Shown here: piece after piece, positions 1-5,592 of the stretch
Layout: the number at the start of each line of letters is the position of its first letter
How positions within the stretch are numbered: position 1 is the stretch's first letter
IMG/VR virus record: IMGVR_UViG_3300034101_000598
Span: 1 to 35,616 of that record
DNA length: 35,616 nucleotides
Direction: 5' to 3' (one strand)
Source of the DNA: a virus
Program-made: the position numbers and the translations under genes
The notes under the pieces: model-generated
What the model saw: the letters and a program-made list of their open reading frames with translations, nothing else
Told to the model about the DNA's origin: nothing
The model's database searches: none

Positions 1-29
1 GTCCATGTGAGCCATGTTAACTGATATTT
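1..29. repeat. Left copy of 29-bp terminal direct repeat
   Basis: The first 29 bases are identical to bases 35588-35616. The repeat lies in the early control region rather than beside the terminase genes, so it is more likely a circular-assembly overlap than a packaging end. It contains the -10 region of the minus-strand promoter and one operator-like site. Confidence 0.95.
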
Positions 30-41
30 ACGGCTTGTCAA
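14..41 (-). promoter_or_regulatory. Leftward early promoter
   Basis: Read on the minus strand, a perfect TTGACA (41 to 36) is followed after 16 bases by TAACAT (19 to 14), a good sigma-70-type promoter. Transcription would start near base 7 and, on a circular molecule, continue through the contig junction into the minus-strand operon beginning at 35553. The -10 hexamer overlaps the operator-like site at 16-27, so the promoter is probably repressible by the Cro-like protein encoded at 115. Promoter assignment is by consensus only. Confidence 0.6.
16..27 (+). promoter_or_regulatory. Operator-like site 1
   Basis: GTTAACTGATAT. Similar 12-base sites occur at 95-106 (inverted, GTTAACCGAGAT) and 369-380 (GTTAACTGCTAT), with a weaker match at 47-58 (GTTAATTGCTGT). 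This one covers the -10 of the leftward promoter. Binding by the Cro-like protein is an inference. Confidence 0.45.
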
Positions 42-94
42 GTAAAGTTAATTGCTGTCCATCTAGCGGTTACTTCCGCCAACACGGGCCGGAA

Positions 95-106
95 ATCTCG
101 GTTAAC
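95..106 (-). promoter_or_regulatory. Operator-like site, inverted copy, before the Cro-like gene
   Basis: The minus strand reads GTTAACCGAGAT. Extended to 93-108 it matches bases 14-29 at 14 of 16 positions in inverted orientation. On the plus strand it overlaps a TAACAT hexamer at 103-108 that lies 7 bases before the ATG at 115. If that hexamer is a -10 element, the Cro-like transcript would be leaderless. Confidence 0.4.
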
Positions 107-114
107 ATTACGCC

Positions 115-294
115 ATGGTCGCAATCAACGAAGTTTTGTCGTTTTTTAAGCAATCCCAAAGCGAAGTCGCTCGGGCGTTCGGCGTTAGTCGGGCAGCGGT
201 TTGTGCGTGGGTAAAACGCGGCAAACTGCCGGAATTGCGGGCATATCAGTTTAGGGACATGGTTTCGAAAAGGGCCACGGATACCGACCGTTAG
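115..294 (+). CDS. Cro-like helix-turn-helix regulator (59 aa)
   Basis: This 59-residue protein starts with MVAINEVLSFFKQSQSEVAR. Residues 16-40 form a clear helix-turn-helix: QSEVARAFGVSRAAVCAWVK, with the usual Ala/Gly turn and a recognition helix rich in Ser and Ala. Its size and simplicity match the Cro/YdaS group of phage regulators, which bind operators as dimers. It is the first rightward gene next to a divergent early promoter, the normal place for cro. No Shine-Dalgarno sequence is evident; a TAACAT hexamer 7 bases upstream raises the possibility of a leaderless message. No partner CI-type repressor is visible anywhere in the window, so it may be a lone regulator that damps early transcription. 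Confidence 0.8.
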   Translation: MVAINEVLSFFKQSQSEVARAFGVSRAAVCAWVKRGKLPELRAYQFRDMVSKRATDTDR

Positions 295-368
295 CGGTTG
301 CCCGACTGCTAGGTACTTTCACCGTACCCGGCGTTCGTGGTCCTTTTCTCCATCCCTAGGCATCGGGC

Positions 369-380
369 GTTAACTGCTAT
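369..380 (+). promoter_or_regulatory. Operator-like site before the replication gene
   Basis: GTTAACTGCTAT differs from the site at 16-27 by one base. It lies just upstream of the AAGGGTG ribosome-binding site (381-387) of the gene at 392, so binding could control replication-gene expression. The rest of 295-391 holds only a short inverted repeat (GGTAC, 7-base loop, GTACC) and no gene. Confidence 0.4.
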
Positions 381-391
381 AAGGGTGAAAT

Positions 392-1165
392 ATGGCGCGT
401 ATTCGATCCATCAAACCGGAGTTTCCACAGTCGGAAACCATGGGCCGGGTTAGCCGCGAGTCGCGGTTACTTTTCCTTCAACTGTTCACTGTAGCCGACG
501 ACGAGGGGCGTCTTCGCGGGAATTCGCGAATGCTCGCGAGTCTTCTATACCCCTATGACGACGATTCGCGAAACTTAATTGAAGGGTGGTTAGGCGAACT
601 AGAGTCGGTCGGCGCGATTCGGCGTTATGTCGTCGAAGGTGATTCTTACATTGACATTCCTAACTGGTTGAAACATCAAAAGATTGACCATCCGTCCAAG
701 TCTAAATTTCCGGCTTACTCTGAAGAATTCGCGAACATTCGCGAGGATTCGCGAAAACTAGCGTGGGATCAAGGAAGGGATAGGATAGGAAGGGAAGGGA
801 TAGGATCAGTATTGGCGGAAACGGCAAAACCGAAGAAAGCCAAACCAGCCATACCGGACTGGTTCGCCCAATTCCGCGACCTATACCCGGAGCGGGCAGG
901 GGATCAGGGCTGGCAGCGGGCATTGAAAGCCGCCAACGCACGGATGGCCGAGGGACACACGCCCGACGAATTCATCGAAGGCGCGATGCGATATCGAGCG
1001 TTTTGCGAAGCGACCGGCAAACTTGGGACCGAGTACGTCAAACAGGCGGCATCGTTCCTTGGACCCGACAAGGCGTTTGCATTGCCGTGGGCGTTACCGA
1101 AGACGAAAGCCGAGACGCAGCAAGACGCAAACGTGCTGGCCGTGCAGCAGTGGTTAGCGCAATGA
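392..1165 (+). CDS. Phage replication protein (O/replisome-organizer-like)
   Basis: This 257-residue protein begins MARIRSIKPEFPQSETMGRV, the conserved start of a common phage replication family whose N-terminal domain is a winged-helix DNA-binding module (residues 1-110: SRESRLLFLQLFTVADDEGR, then LYPYDDD and IDIPNWLKHQKIDHPSKSKFP). A low-complexity linker follows (about residues 120-140, DQGRDRIGREGIG), then a C-terminal domain (150-235) of the kind that recruits the helicase or its loader. As in lambda O, the linker DNA carries repeated sequence elements (see the origin candidate). An AAGGGTG ribosome-binding site sits 4 bases before the ATG. It heads a run of overlapping early genes. The exact biochemical role is inferred from the family and position. 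Confidence 0.75.
   Translation: MARIRSIKPEFPQSETMGRVSRESRLLFLQLFTVADDEGRLRGNSRMLASLLYPYDDDSRNLIEGWLGELESVGAIRRYVVEGDSYIDIPNWLKHQKIDHPSKSKFPAYSEEFANIREDSRKLAWDQGRDRIGREGIGSVLAETAKPKKAKPAIPDWFAQFRDLYPERAGDQGWQRALKAANARMAEGHTPDEFIEGAMRYRAFCEATGKLGTEYVKQAASFLGPDKAFALPWALPKTKAETQQDANVLAVQQWLAQ
523..806. other. Candidate replication origin inside the replication gene
   Basis: TTCGCGAA palindromes or near-copies occur at 523-530, 533-540 (CTCGCGAG), 565-572, 728-735, 738-745 (TTCGCGAG) and 748-755. The last three are spaced exactly 10 bp, one helical turn. They are followed by an all-purine-rich tract at 771-806 containing the 14-bp direct repeat GGAAGGGATAGGAT at 773-786 and 793-806, start to start 20 bp. 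Iterons followed by an asymmetric purine tract within the initiator gene is the architecture of lambdoid origins. Function is inferred. Confidence 0.5.
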
Positions 1166-1383
1166 CCCGCGACGAGATTACGGCAATGGCTAGAAATTGC
1201 GGATGGGCAAAAGTCGGGCGCGAAATGGAATACCCCGTCTTGACCGGACGACTTGAACGCTTCGCCGCCCTTATCGCCGCAGCCGAGCGGGAGGCGTGTG
1301 CAGTCATGGTTGAACGTGGGATGGGCGATTGGCAACTTGGAAAGAAAGTCGCCGCAGCCATCCGTGCGAGGGGTAACAAGTGA
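1162..1383 (+). CDS. Small conserved phage protein
   Basis: This 73-residue protein starts MTRDEITAMARNCGW at an ATG that overlaps the previous stop (ATGA). It has a short N-terminal helical region and then LTGRLERFAALIAAAEREAC, a stretch found in many small phage early proteins, followed by a region ending in KVAAAIRARGNK. No catalytic motif is visible. The tight coupling to the replication gene suggests co-expression, but no function can be given. Confidence 0.7.
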   Translation: MTRDEITAMARNCGWAKVGREMEYPVLTGRLERFAALIAAAEREACAVMVERGMGDWQLGKKVAAAIRARGNK

Positions 1384-1604
1384 TGCGCGAGGAATTCATA
1401 CCGGCCACAAAGCCACGCGTGCGATTCTGGAAGTCAAAAGACGGTCGTGCGTATGCGTGGTACGTCTACGCATTGCCGCAGGGCCGAAGCGATGATTGGC
1501 AAAACTTCGTACAGGTAGCGGACTTCAATTTCCAAAGCGACGCCGAAGAACTGGTCGAGTCGATCAACCAAAATGGCGGGTTCACTCGCCACTACGCGAG
1601 GTAA
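1383..1604 (+). CDS. Hypothetical early protein
   Basis: This 73-residue protein starts MREEFIPATKPRVRFWKSKD at ATG 1383, touching the preceding TGA. A GTG one codon earlier is an alternative start. It is aromatic-rich (YAWYVYALPQG, DWQNFVQVADFNFQ), suggesting a small mixed alpha/beta fold. No motif identifies a function. It belongs to the rightward early operon. Confidence 0.6.
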   Translation: MREEFIPATKPRVRFWKSKDGRAYAWYVYALPQGRSDDWQNFVQVADFNFQSDAEELVESINQNGGFTRHYAR

Positions 1605-1606
1605 CA

Positions 1607-2125
1607 ATGGAAGTCTCCGACAAGGTGGAAATGTCACGCGTGCTGTTAGGACTGGCCGCGATCATGCCGAACGCCAAGGTAACGCCAGAGGCACTCGAAG
1701 TGTGGTTCGGTGCAATGCGCGATTGGGACATTGCAGACTTTCGCGCAGCGGCGAGTCACTTGGCGAAAACGTGTCGCTTCATGCCGACCCCGTACGACTT
1801 CGAGCAAGTACGCAAGGCAGGAACGACGACCAGCGCCGAAGCATTCGCGCAAGCGTTAGCGCATTGCGCCAGCGGCCAGTGGCGACAGGTTCCGCATCCT
1901 GACCGCGCAATCGAAATGGCCGTGCAGGGTTTAGGCGGTTGGCGTGCGCTGGCATTCTGCGAGGAAGATAAAACGCACTTCCTCGAAAAGCGGTTTGCCG
2001 AGCATTACGCCGAACTAACCGATAAGCGCGATACGATTGCGGCATTGCCCGGTATCGTGAATGCGCCGAAGTTGGCAGGGCCAGCGGGAGCGGATCGACT
2101 GCTAGGGCGATTGCTCGACGCATGA
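1607..2125 (+). CDS. Putative helicase-loader-like replication protein
   Basis: This 172-residue protein starts MEVSDKVEMSRVLLGLAAIM. The start was chosen at ATG 1607, three bases after the previous stop, with GAGGTAA upstream as ribosome-binding site. Residues 5-65 have the pattern of the helical N-terminal domain found in phage helicase-loader proteins: a short helix, then VTPEALEVWFGAMRDWDIADFRAAASHLA and FMPTPYDFEQVRKA. Its place right after the initiator gene is where lambda P-type loaders lie. The C-terminal half (GLGGWRALAF... RFAEHYAEL) is uncharacterised but resembles regions of replication-associated phage proteins. The function is a contextual inference. Confidence 0.5.
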   Translation: MEVSDKVEMSRVLLGLAAIMPNAKVTPEALEVWFGAMRDWDIADFRAAASHLAKTCRFMPTPYDFEQVRKAGTTTSAEAFAQALAHCASGQWRQVPHPDRAIEMAVQGLGGWRALAFCEEDKTHFLEKRFAEHYAELTDKRDTIAALPGIVNAPKLAGPAGADRLLGRLLDA

Positions 2126-2379
2126 TCCGTGGCACGGAATTATTGGCGGTCGAGTTGTGGATCAGCAAAAGGCTGGTCGAGCATGGCGTACCGCACATAA
2201 CCGCAGGGCTAACGGATGCCACAATGCGCCGGGAGCGGATCAGGCAGGGTATCGCTGACAACGGACTATCGGCGGTTGTGGTGGGACGGAACCCGAAGGA
2301 CCGGAAACCCGAAACGTACGCACAGTTGTTCGAGCGGGTATACGGAATGCGATTAAACGAAAGCAGAGGCGATATATGA
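2122..2379 (+). CDS. Hypothetical early protein
   Basis: This 85-residue protein starts MIRGTELLAVELWISKRLVE, with its ATG overlapping the previous stop in an ATGA. A basic stretch (MRRERIRQGIADNGL) and the C-terminal NPKDRKPETYAQLFERVYGM are visible. No known motif was recognised. It is translationally coupled to both neighbours. Confidence 0.6.
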   Translation: MIRGTELLAVELWISKRLVEHGVPHITAGLTDATMRRERIRQGIADNGLSAVVVGRNPKDRKPETYAQLFERVYGMRLNESRGDI

Positions 2380-2684
2380 CACTGGAAGCGCCGGGGGTAG
2401 GGTTAGGCATAGGGGACGACGGAGAACGCCGTACAGAGCGTTTACGTTCGAAACAGGCATTTGACGGATTTGCACTGGTCAAGAGTGCATCGGGCGGGCT
2501 GTACTGGACCGGAGAACTTAACGTCGGGATCGGTCATGGGCCAATGTGGACCCGCAGCATCGAACGCGCACGCATCTTCGAGACTAGGCAAGACGCCTAC
2601 GCCGTCGCCAGTTGCATTACGGATTTGCAGGAATGCCGACCCGTGAGCGTCACCAAAGCGAAGCCGCACCGTGTTTCGCGCTAA
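2376..2684 (+). CDS. Hypothetical early protein
   Basis: This 102-residue protein starts MTLEAPGVGLGIGDDGERRT at an ATGA overlap with the gene before it. The centre (FALVKSASGGLYWTGELNVG, then WTRSIERARIFETRQDAYAVA) resembles small phage proteins that appear to form a beta-sheet followed by a helix. No function is evident. Its stop overlaps the start of the zinc-ribbon gene downstream by 14 bases. Confidence 0.55.
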   Translation: MTLEAPGVGLGIGDDGERRTERLRSKQAFDGFALVKSASGGLYWTGELNVGIGHGPMWTRSIERARIFETRQDAYAVASCITDLQECRPVSVTKAKPHRVSR

Positions 2685-2955
2685 CTGGGGGTTATGTGAA
2701 AAACCTACTAAACATTGTCCTTCGTGCGGTATTGAAACTACCGGCGGGTACGTCTGCCGAAGTTGTAAACGAGCCGCCAAAAAAGGACACGTTAACGCTC
2801 GACAATGTACCAACTGGACGAAAGACAAAGGACCGTTACGGTACGAAAGGCAGAAAAAAGTTTATTGGCGCAGCAAAGCGCGAAAAGCGGTAAGACCATT
2901 GGTCGACGAACTAAACAAGGCCGTCGACATAGGACGGCTAACAGCGCATTGGTGA
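2671..2955 (+). CDS. Small zinc-ribbon protein
   Basis: This 94-residue protein is read from GTG 2671, the only in-frame start upstream of the first cysteine. Two CxxC pairs (CPSCG at about residue 17 and CRSC at about residue 29) form a compact zinc ribbon, followed by a very basic region (KRAAKKGHVNARQCTNWTKD, RQKKVYWRSKARKA) consistent with nucleic-acid binding. The C-terminal helix is LVDELNKAVDIG. An overlapping ORF in another frame lacks such features. The precise role is unknown. Confidence 0.55.
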   Translation: MFRANWGLCEKPTKHCPSCGIETTGGYVCRSCKRAAKKGHVNARQCTNWTKDKGPLRYERQKKVYWRSKARKAVRPLVDELNKAVDIGRLTAHW

Positions 2956-2958
2956 CAC

Positions 2959-3180
2959 ATGGACCACATTAACCCACAGCATTACAAGCAAGACATAGAA
3001 ACCGTCGACTTCATGCGGGCGAATGCTAAAAGCGACGAACACTTCGTCGAGTTTTGCCGACTAACGGCGCTAGGCTACATAGCACGCGCAGGACGCAAGG
3101 AAGGCAACCCGATAGAGCAGGACGCAGCCAAAGCAATATGGTGGCTAACGTGGATGACCGGCAACGATCCGCGAAAGTGA
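2959..3180 (+). CDS. DUF3310 family protein
   Basis: This 73-residue protein starts MDHINPQHYKQDIETVDFMR and continues with FCRLTALGYIARAGRKEGNP and DAAKAIWWLTWM. This is the DUF3310 pattern (HY..., then a helix with Y-x-x-R-x-G-x-K, then a second helix with W-x-L), common in phages and sometimes fused to or annotated as nucleotide-kinase-like. Its molecular role is not established. It lies in the early operon and overlaps the next gene through a GTGA junction. Confidence 0.8.
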   Translation: MDHINPQHYKQDIETVDFMRANAKSDEHFVEFCRLTALGYIARAGRKEGNPIEQDAAKAIWWLTWMTGNDPRK

Positions 3181-3365
3181 AAGCGCGACGGTCGCCTGTG
3201 CTAACGCTCGATCAATACCGCATATTGCTCGACGTGAAGCAGACACGCCGCACGACACTTACCGCATTGGCTAAAGAATGGGACGTGAAACTTACAACCG
3301 TGCTGGACGCATCAAGTCGTGGTGTCAAGCGTTACGATTACGCGCTGTCAAAAGGTATGCGCTAA
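3177..3365 (+). CDS. Small HTH-like early protein
   Basis: This 62-residue protein is read from GTG 3177, which overlaps the DUF3310 stop as GTGA, the coupling style used throughout this operon. An ATG at 3138 is an alternative start deeper in the upstream gene. The segment TLDQYRILLDVKQTRRTTLT followed by ALAKEWDVKLTTVLDASSRG looks like a helix-turn-helix (ALAKEWDVKLTTVLDA), so DNA binding is plausible. It is short, and its start is uncertain. Confidence 0.5.
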   Translation: MKARRSPVLTLDQYRILLDVKQTRRTTLTALAKEWDVKLTTVLDASSRGVKRYDYALSKGMR

Positions 3366-3706
3366 TGCGTCACGCGATGCGCCGAGACTTAAACGACGCC
3401 GAGATAACGCAAGCCGTTAAAGCGGCAGGATTCAGCGTTATCGACTATACGAAAGCCGGAATCGGCATACCCGACAAACTCGCCATTAAGCCGCTACCGC
3501 ATCCGAACGGCATTGAGGGTACGTATTTCTTTATCTGTTGGCTGGAGATTAAGAGTAAGCACGGCAAACTGTCGCAAGGCCAGCAAGCCGCACGCGCCGT
3601 ATGGGAGCCACGCGGCGAGTGGATCGAAGCACGTACACCGGAACAAACCGTGCGTGACTTGTGGGAGCGATACAGCGCCAAGATTAAACCCGAGTACGCA
3701 CGATGA
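3365..3706 (+). CDS. VRR-NUC-type PD-(D/E)xK nuclease
   Basis: This 113-residue protein starts MRHAMRRDLNDAEITQAVKA at an ATG overlapping the preceding stop (TAATG). Asp37 (GIPDKLA), Glu61 and Lys63 (WLEIKSKHGKLSQGQ) form the D...E-x-K nuclease signature, and the Gln residues at 71 and 73 match the Q-x-x-x motif of VRR-NUC domains. These small phage enzymes act on structured or branched DNA, possibly as Holliday-junction or replication-fork nucleases. Its place between replication genes and the late switch fits a role in resolving recombination or replication intermediates before packaging. Confidence 0.75.
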   Translation: MRHAMRRDLNDAEITQAVKAAGFSVIDYTKAGIGIPDKLAIKPLPHPNGIEGTYFFICWLEIKSKHGKLSQGQQAARAVWEPRGEWIEARTPEQTVRDLWERYSAKIKPEYAR

Positions 3707-4059
3707 CGCTGGAATGGACACGCGTATTGCTCACGCAATGGGGGCGATGGTGCAGAGGTAAGCCGCGCACGGGATACCCTACAGCGTCGGCGTTTTACTT
3801 CGCCAACATGGGCAGCAGACGAGGCGACAACAACGACGAACCGCCCGAGGAAGTGCAGTTAATCGAACGCGTGATATGCAAGATTCCGCATCACGATAAG
3901 CAGTTACTAACCATGCAATACGCGTCGAATGGGCCGCTATGGATGAAGGCGATTCGGCTAAATCTGTCTCGCAGAACATATAGTCGACGCGTAGGTAACG
4001 CCGAGCAGAAGGTATGGCGCACCTTGTTAAGTATTGACGATGCCCCGGAAAACGGCTAA
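3703..4059 (+). CDS. Q-like late antitermination protein
   Basis: This 118-residue protein overlaps the nuclease gene as ATGA. It begins MTLEWTRVLLTQWGRWCRGK; the L-x-x-W-G-x-W-x-R/A pattern near the N-terminus is typical of one phage antitermination Q family. The rest, with EEVQLIERVICKIPHHDKQL, an aromatic Q-Y segment and LNLSRRTYSRRVGNAEQKVW, gives a central helix and a C-terminal helix-turn-helix-like region. Q proteins bind DNA at the late promoter and modify RNA polymerase so that it reads through the promoter-proximal terminator. Its position as last early gene immediately before the late block is the canonical one. Confidence 0.65.
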   Translation: MTLEWTRVLLTQWGRWCRGKPRTGYPTASAFYFANMGSRRGDNNDEPPEEVQLIERVICKIPHHDKQLLTMQYASNGPLWMKAIRLNLSRRTYSRRVGNAEQKVWRTLLSIDDAPENG

Positions 4060-4062
4060 AAG
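4034..4062 (+). promoter_or_regulatory. Candidate late promoter (pR'-like)
   Basis: TTGACG at 4034-4039 and TAAAAG at 4057-4062 are separated by 17 bases. It lies over the end of the Q-like gene and directly upstream of the late genes, as pR' does in lambda. The predicted start is near 4069. Confidence 0.45.
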
Positions 4063-4109
4063 CGGGCAAAATGGGGTAACGTGTATGCGTAACCCACGAA
4101 TCAACCCCG

Positions 4110-4136
4110 ACCGGCACACTCCACACGGTATTTTTT
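4110..4136 (+). terminator. Weak terminator candidate downstream of the late promoter
   Basis: A 4-bp stem (ACCG 4110-4113 with CGGT 4126-4129) precedes a T6 run at 4131-4136. It is weak on its own, but its place about 60 bases after the predicted late start is where a Q-controlled terminator is expected. Confidence 0.25.
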
Positions 4137-4163
4137 ACGTTAAGGCCGACCACCGGGGTATTT

Positions 4164-4979
4164 ATGCAAATCGACATACGCGCTGACTTACGGGACGTAG
4201 AAAAGTCGTTACGCAACTTGCGTAAGGATCAAATCCCGTTTGCCACGGCGTATGCGTTGACCAAGACGGCGCAGGAAGCGAAAAAGGATATCGAAGCGGA
4301 CATTAAACGCGTATTCGATAGACCTACGCCGTACACACAAAAAGCCGTGTGGCTGAAGGCAGCAACCAAGGCAAGACTATTTGCCAAGGTGTACCTAAAA
4401 GACGAATCGTTTAAGGGCGTGCCAGCGGATCGCTACTTGATCCACCAAATTCGAGGTGGCACAAGACAGTTAAAGGGATTCGAAAAACTGCTACAGCGAT
4501 CAGGCGTTATGCCCGACAACTGGTACGCCGTACCTACAGCAGCAGCACCGCTAGACGCTTACGGGAACGTACCGGGTGGGGTGATCACTCGCATACTGTC
4601 GCAGTTGCAAGCATCACGCGATAGCCTAGCCAATGAGACGCCAGCATCGAAGCAACGTGCCATGCGTCGGCGTAACCGTCGACCATCACGCTACTTCGTC
4701 GCATACCCCGGTCGAGCAAGGACCGCGCACCTAACGCCGGGTATATATGAACGCGTCGGGTTCGGGTTTGGCGATGCGATACGGCCCATATTTATTTACA
4801 CGAACACCGCACCGAAGTACCGCAAGCGACTGAAGTTTGACGAGACAGTGCAAGCCGCAGTGAAGCGCGACCTACCGCGCTACTTCGAGCAGGGCTTTCG
4901 AGTTGCTACGGCCACGCAAGGCACGAAGGGCGACGTGATCGCAACCGAGCAAGCCATTACGGGCGCGTTGTTCGGATGA
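4164..4979 (+). CDS. Minor tail protein Z-like / tail completion protein
   Basis: This 271-residue protein begins MQIDIRADLRDVEKSLRNLR, followed by DQIPFATAYALTKTAQEAKK. A short amphipathic start and then an 'all methyl-type residues, N-A-x-A-x-N/T-K-T' segment is characteristic of the phage minor tail protein Z / tail completion group. The middle (ADRYLIHQIRGGTRQLKGFE) and end (RPIFIYTNTAPKYRKRLKFD, then a long helix) are consistent with that. It is basic and soluble, with no membrane segment. Its location upstream of the terminase genes, far from the other tail genes, is unusual. The assignment is moderate; a head-tail joining role is also possible. Confidence 0.5.
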   Translation: MQIDIRADLRDVEKSLRNLRKDQIPFATAYALTKTAQEAKKDIEADIKRVFDRPTPYTQKAVWLKAATKARLFAKVYLKDESFKGVPADRYLIHQIRGGTRQLKGFEKLLQRSGVMPDNWYAVPTAAAPLDAYGNVPGGVITRILSQLQASRDSLANETPASKQRAMRRRNRRPSRYFVAYPGRARTAHLTPGIYERVGFGFGDAIRPIFIYTNTAPKYRKRLKFDETVQAAVKRDLPRYFEQGFRVATATQGTKGDVIATEQAITGALFG

Positions 4980-5088
4980 TTGGGGTTCACGGGTCCTTCC
5001 AGCGTTGTCCACGGTACGGGTAATTCGGACCCCGATATATTCCTAGATATAAAGTAACACTAGCCGCCTACCGGACAGAATTTTCTTC
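4980..5088. promoter_or_regulatory. Intergenic region before terminase: promoter and cos candidates
   Basis: This 109-base gap carries an inverted repeat (GGGTCC 4991-4996, GGACCC 5027-5032) and a weak promoter-like pair (TTCGGA 5024-5029, 18 bases, TATAAA 5048-5053). Immediately upstream of the small terminase is where a cos or pac site is usually found, but no specific cohesive-end sequence can be recognised. Confidence 0.3.
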
Positions 5089-5592
5089 ATGAGTTTAAAC
5101 GCGTTAACACAAATTCAAGCGGCGGCGCTGTTGTCGATTGCGCCACGCACGTTGCGTGATTGGGTCGATTGTCCACGCAATCAGGACGGCAGTTACCCCG
5201 GCCCCGCGTTGGTAGCGTACTACGTCGCCAAACTAAACGGCAACGGCGAGTACGACAACCAGCGCGAACGACTCGCGGCAGCGCAAGCGGAAAAAGTCGA
5301 GACGGAAAATTTAGTGCGACGCGGCCAGTTGTGCGAAGTTGAAGCGGTCGCTTCGTTGTGGGCAGACGTGTTAACTAACGTCAAGTCTAAACTGCTAGGA
5401 TTACCGACTAAACTTGGACCCCAACTTGTCAACAGAAACGAACCCGGTCAAATCGTCGGCATCATCCGACAGGAAGTCGTCGACATACTCGACGAACTTT
5501 CGTCTGATACTGGCCCGTTGTCGGGAGGCGTTGAAACCGCCACCGACGTTGACCGTGAGCCAATGGGCGGATCAATACCGGAGACTGTCTAG
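5089..5592 (+). CDS. Terminase small subunit (Nu1-like)
   Basis: This 167-residue protein starts MSLNALTQIQAAALLSIAPR and has an N-terminal winged-HTH-like segment (IQAAALLSIAPRTLRDWVDCPRN, residues 9-31) of the Nu1 type, which binds the packaging site. Residues 58-90 (RERLAAAQAEKVETENLVRRGQ) form a long helix with a Y..Q.ERLA..QA.K.E..N...RG pattern typical of Nu1-like small terminases, where it mediates oligomerisation. It precedes the large subunit, with which it overlaps by up to 179 bases. Its C-terminal tail (after about residue 140) is Gly/Thr-rich and probably disordered. Confidence 0.85.
   Translation: MSLNALTQIQAAALLSIAPRTLRDWVDCPRNQDGSYPGPALVAYYVAKLNGNGEYDNQRERLAAAQAEKVETENLVRRGQLCEVEAVASLWADVLTNVKSKLLGLPTKLGPQLVNRNEPGQIVGIIRQEVVDILDELSSDTGPLSGGVETATDVDREPMGGSIPETV

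Noticed and set aside
378-383. TATAAG as a -10 element before the replication gene
   Set aside because: No -35-like hexamer at 16-18 bases upstream, and it overlaps a good ribosome-binding site at 381-387.
904-1379. Minus-strand open frames of 113-143 codons under the replication gene
   Set aside because: They are antisense to a recognised gene with no ribosome-binding sites or conserved motifs.
4085-4186. 33-codon frame (MRNPRINPDRHTPHGIFYVK) before the tail-Z-like gene
   Set aside because: Weak ribosome-binding site, no recognisable pattern and overlap with the next gene; more likely untranslated late leader.
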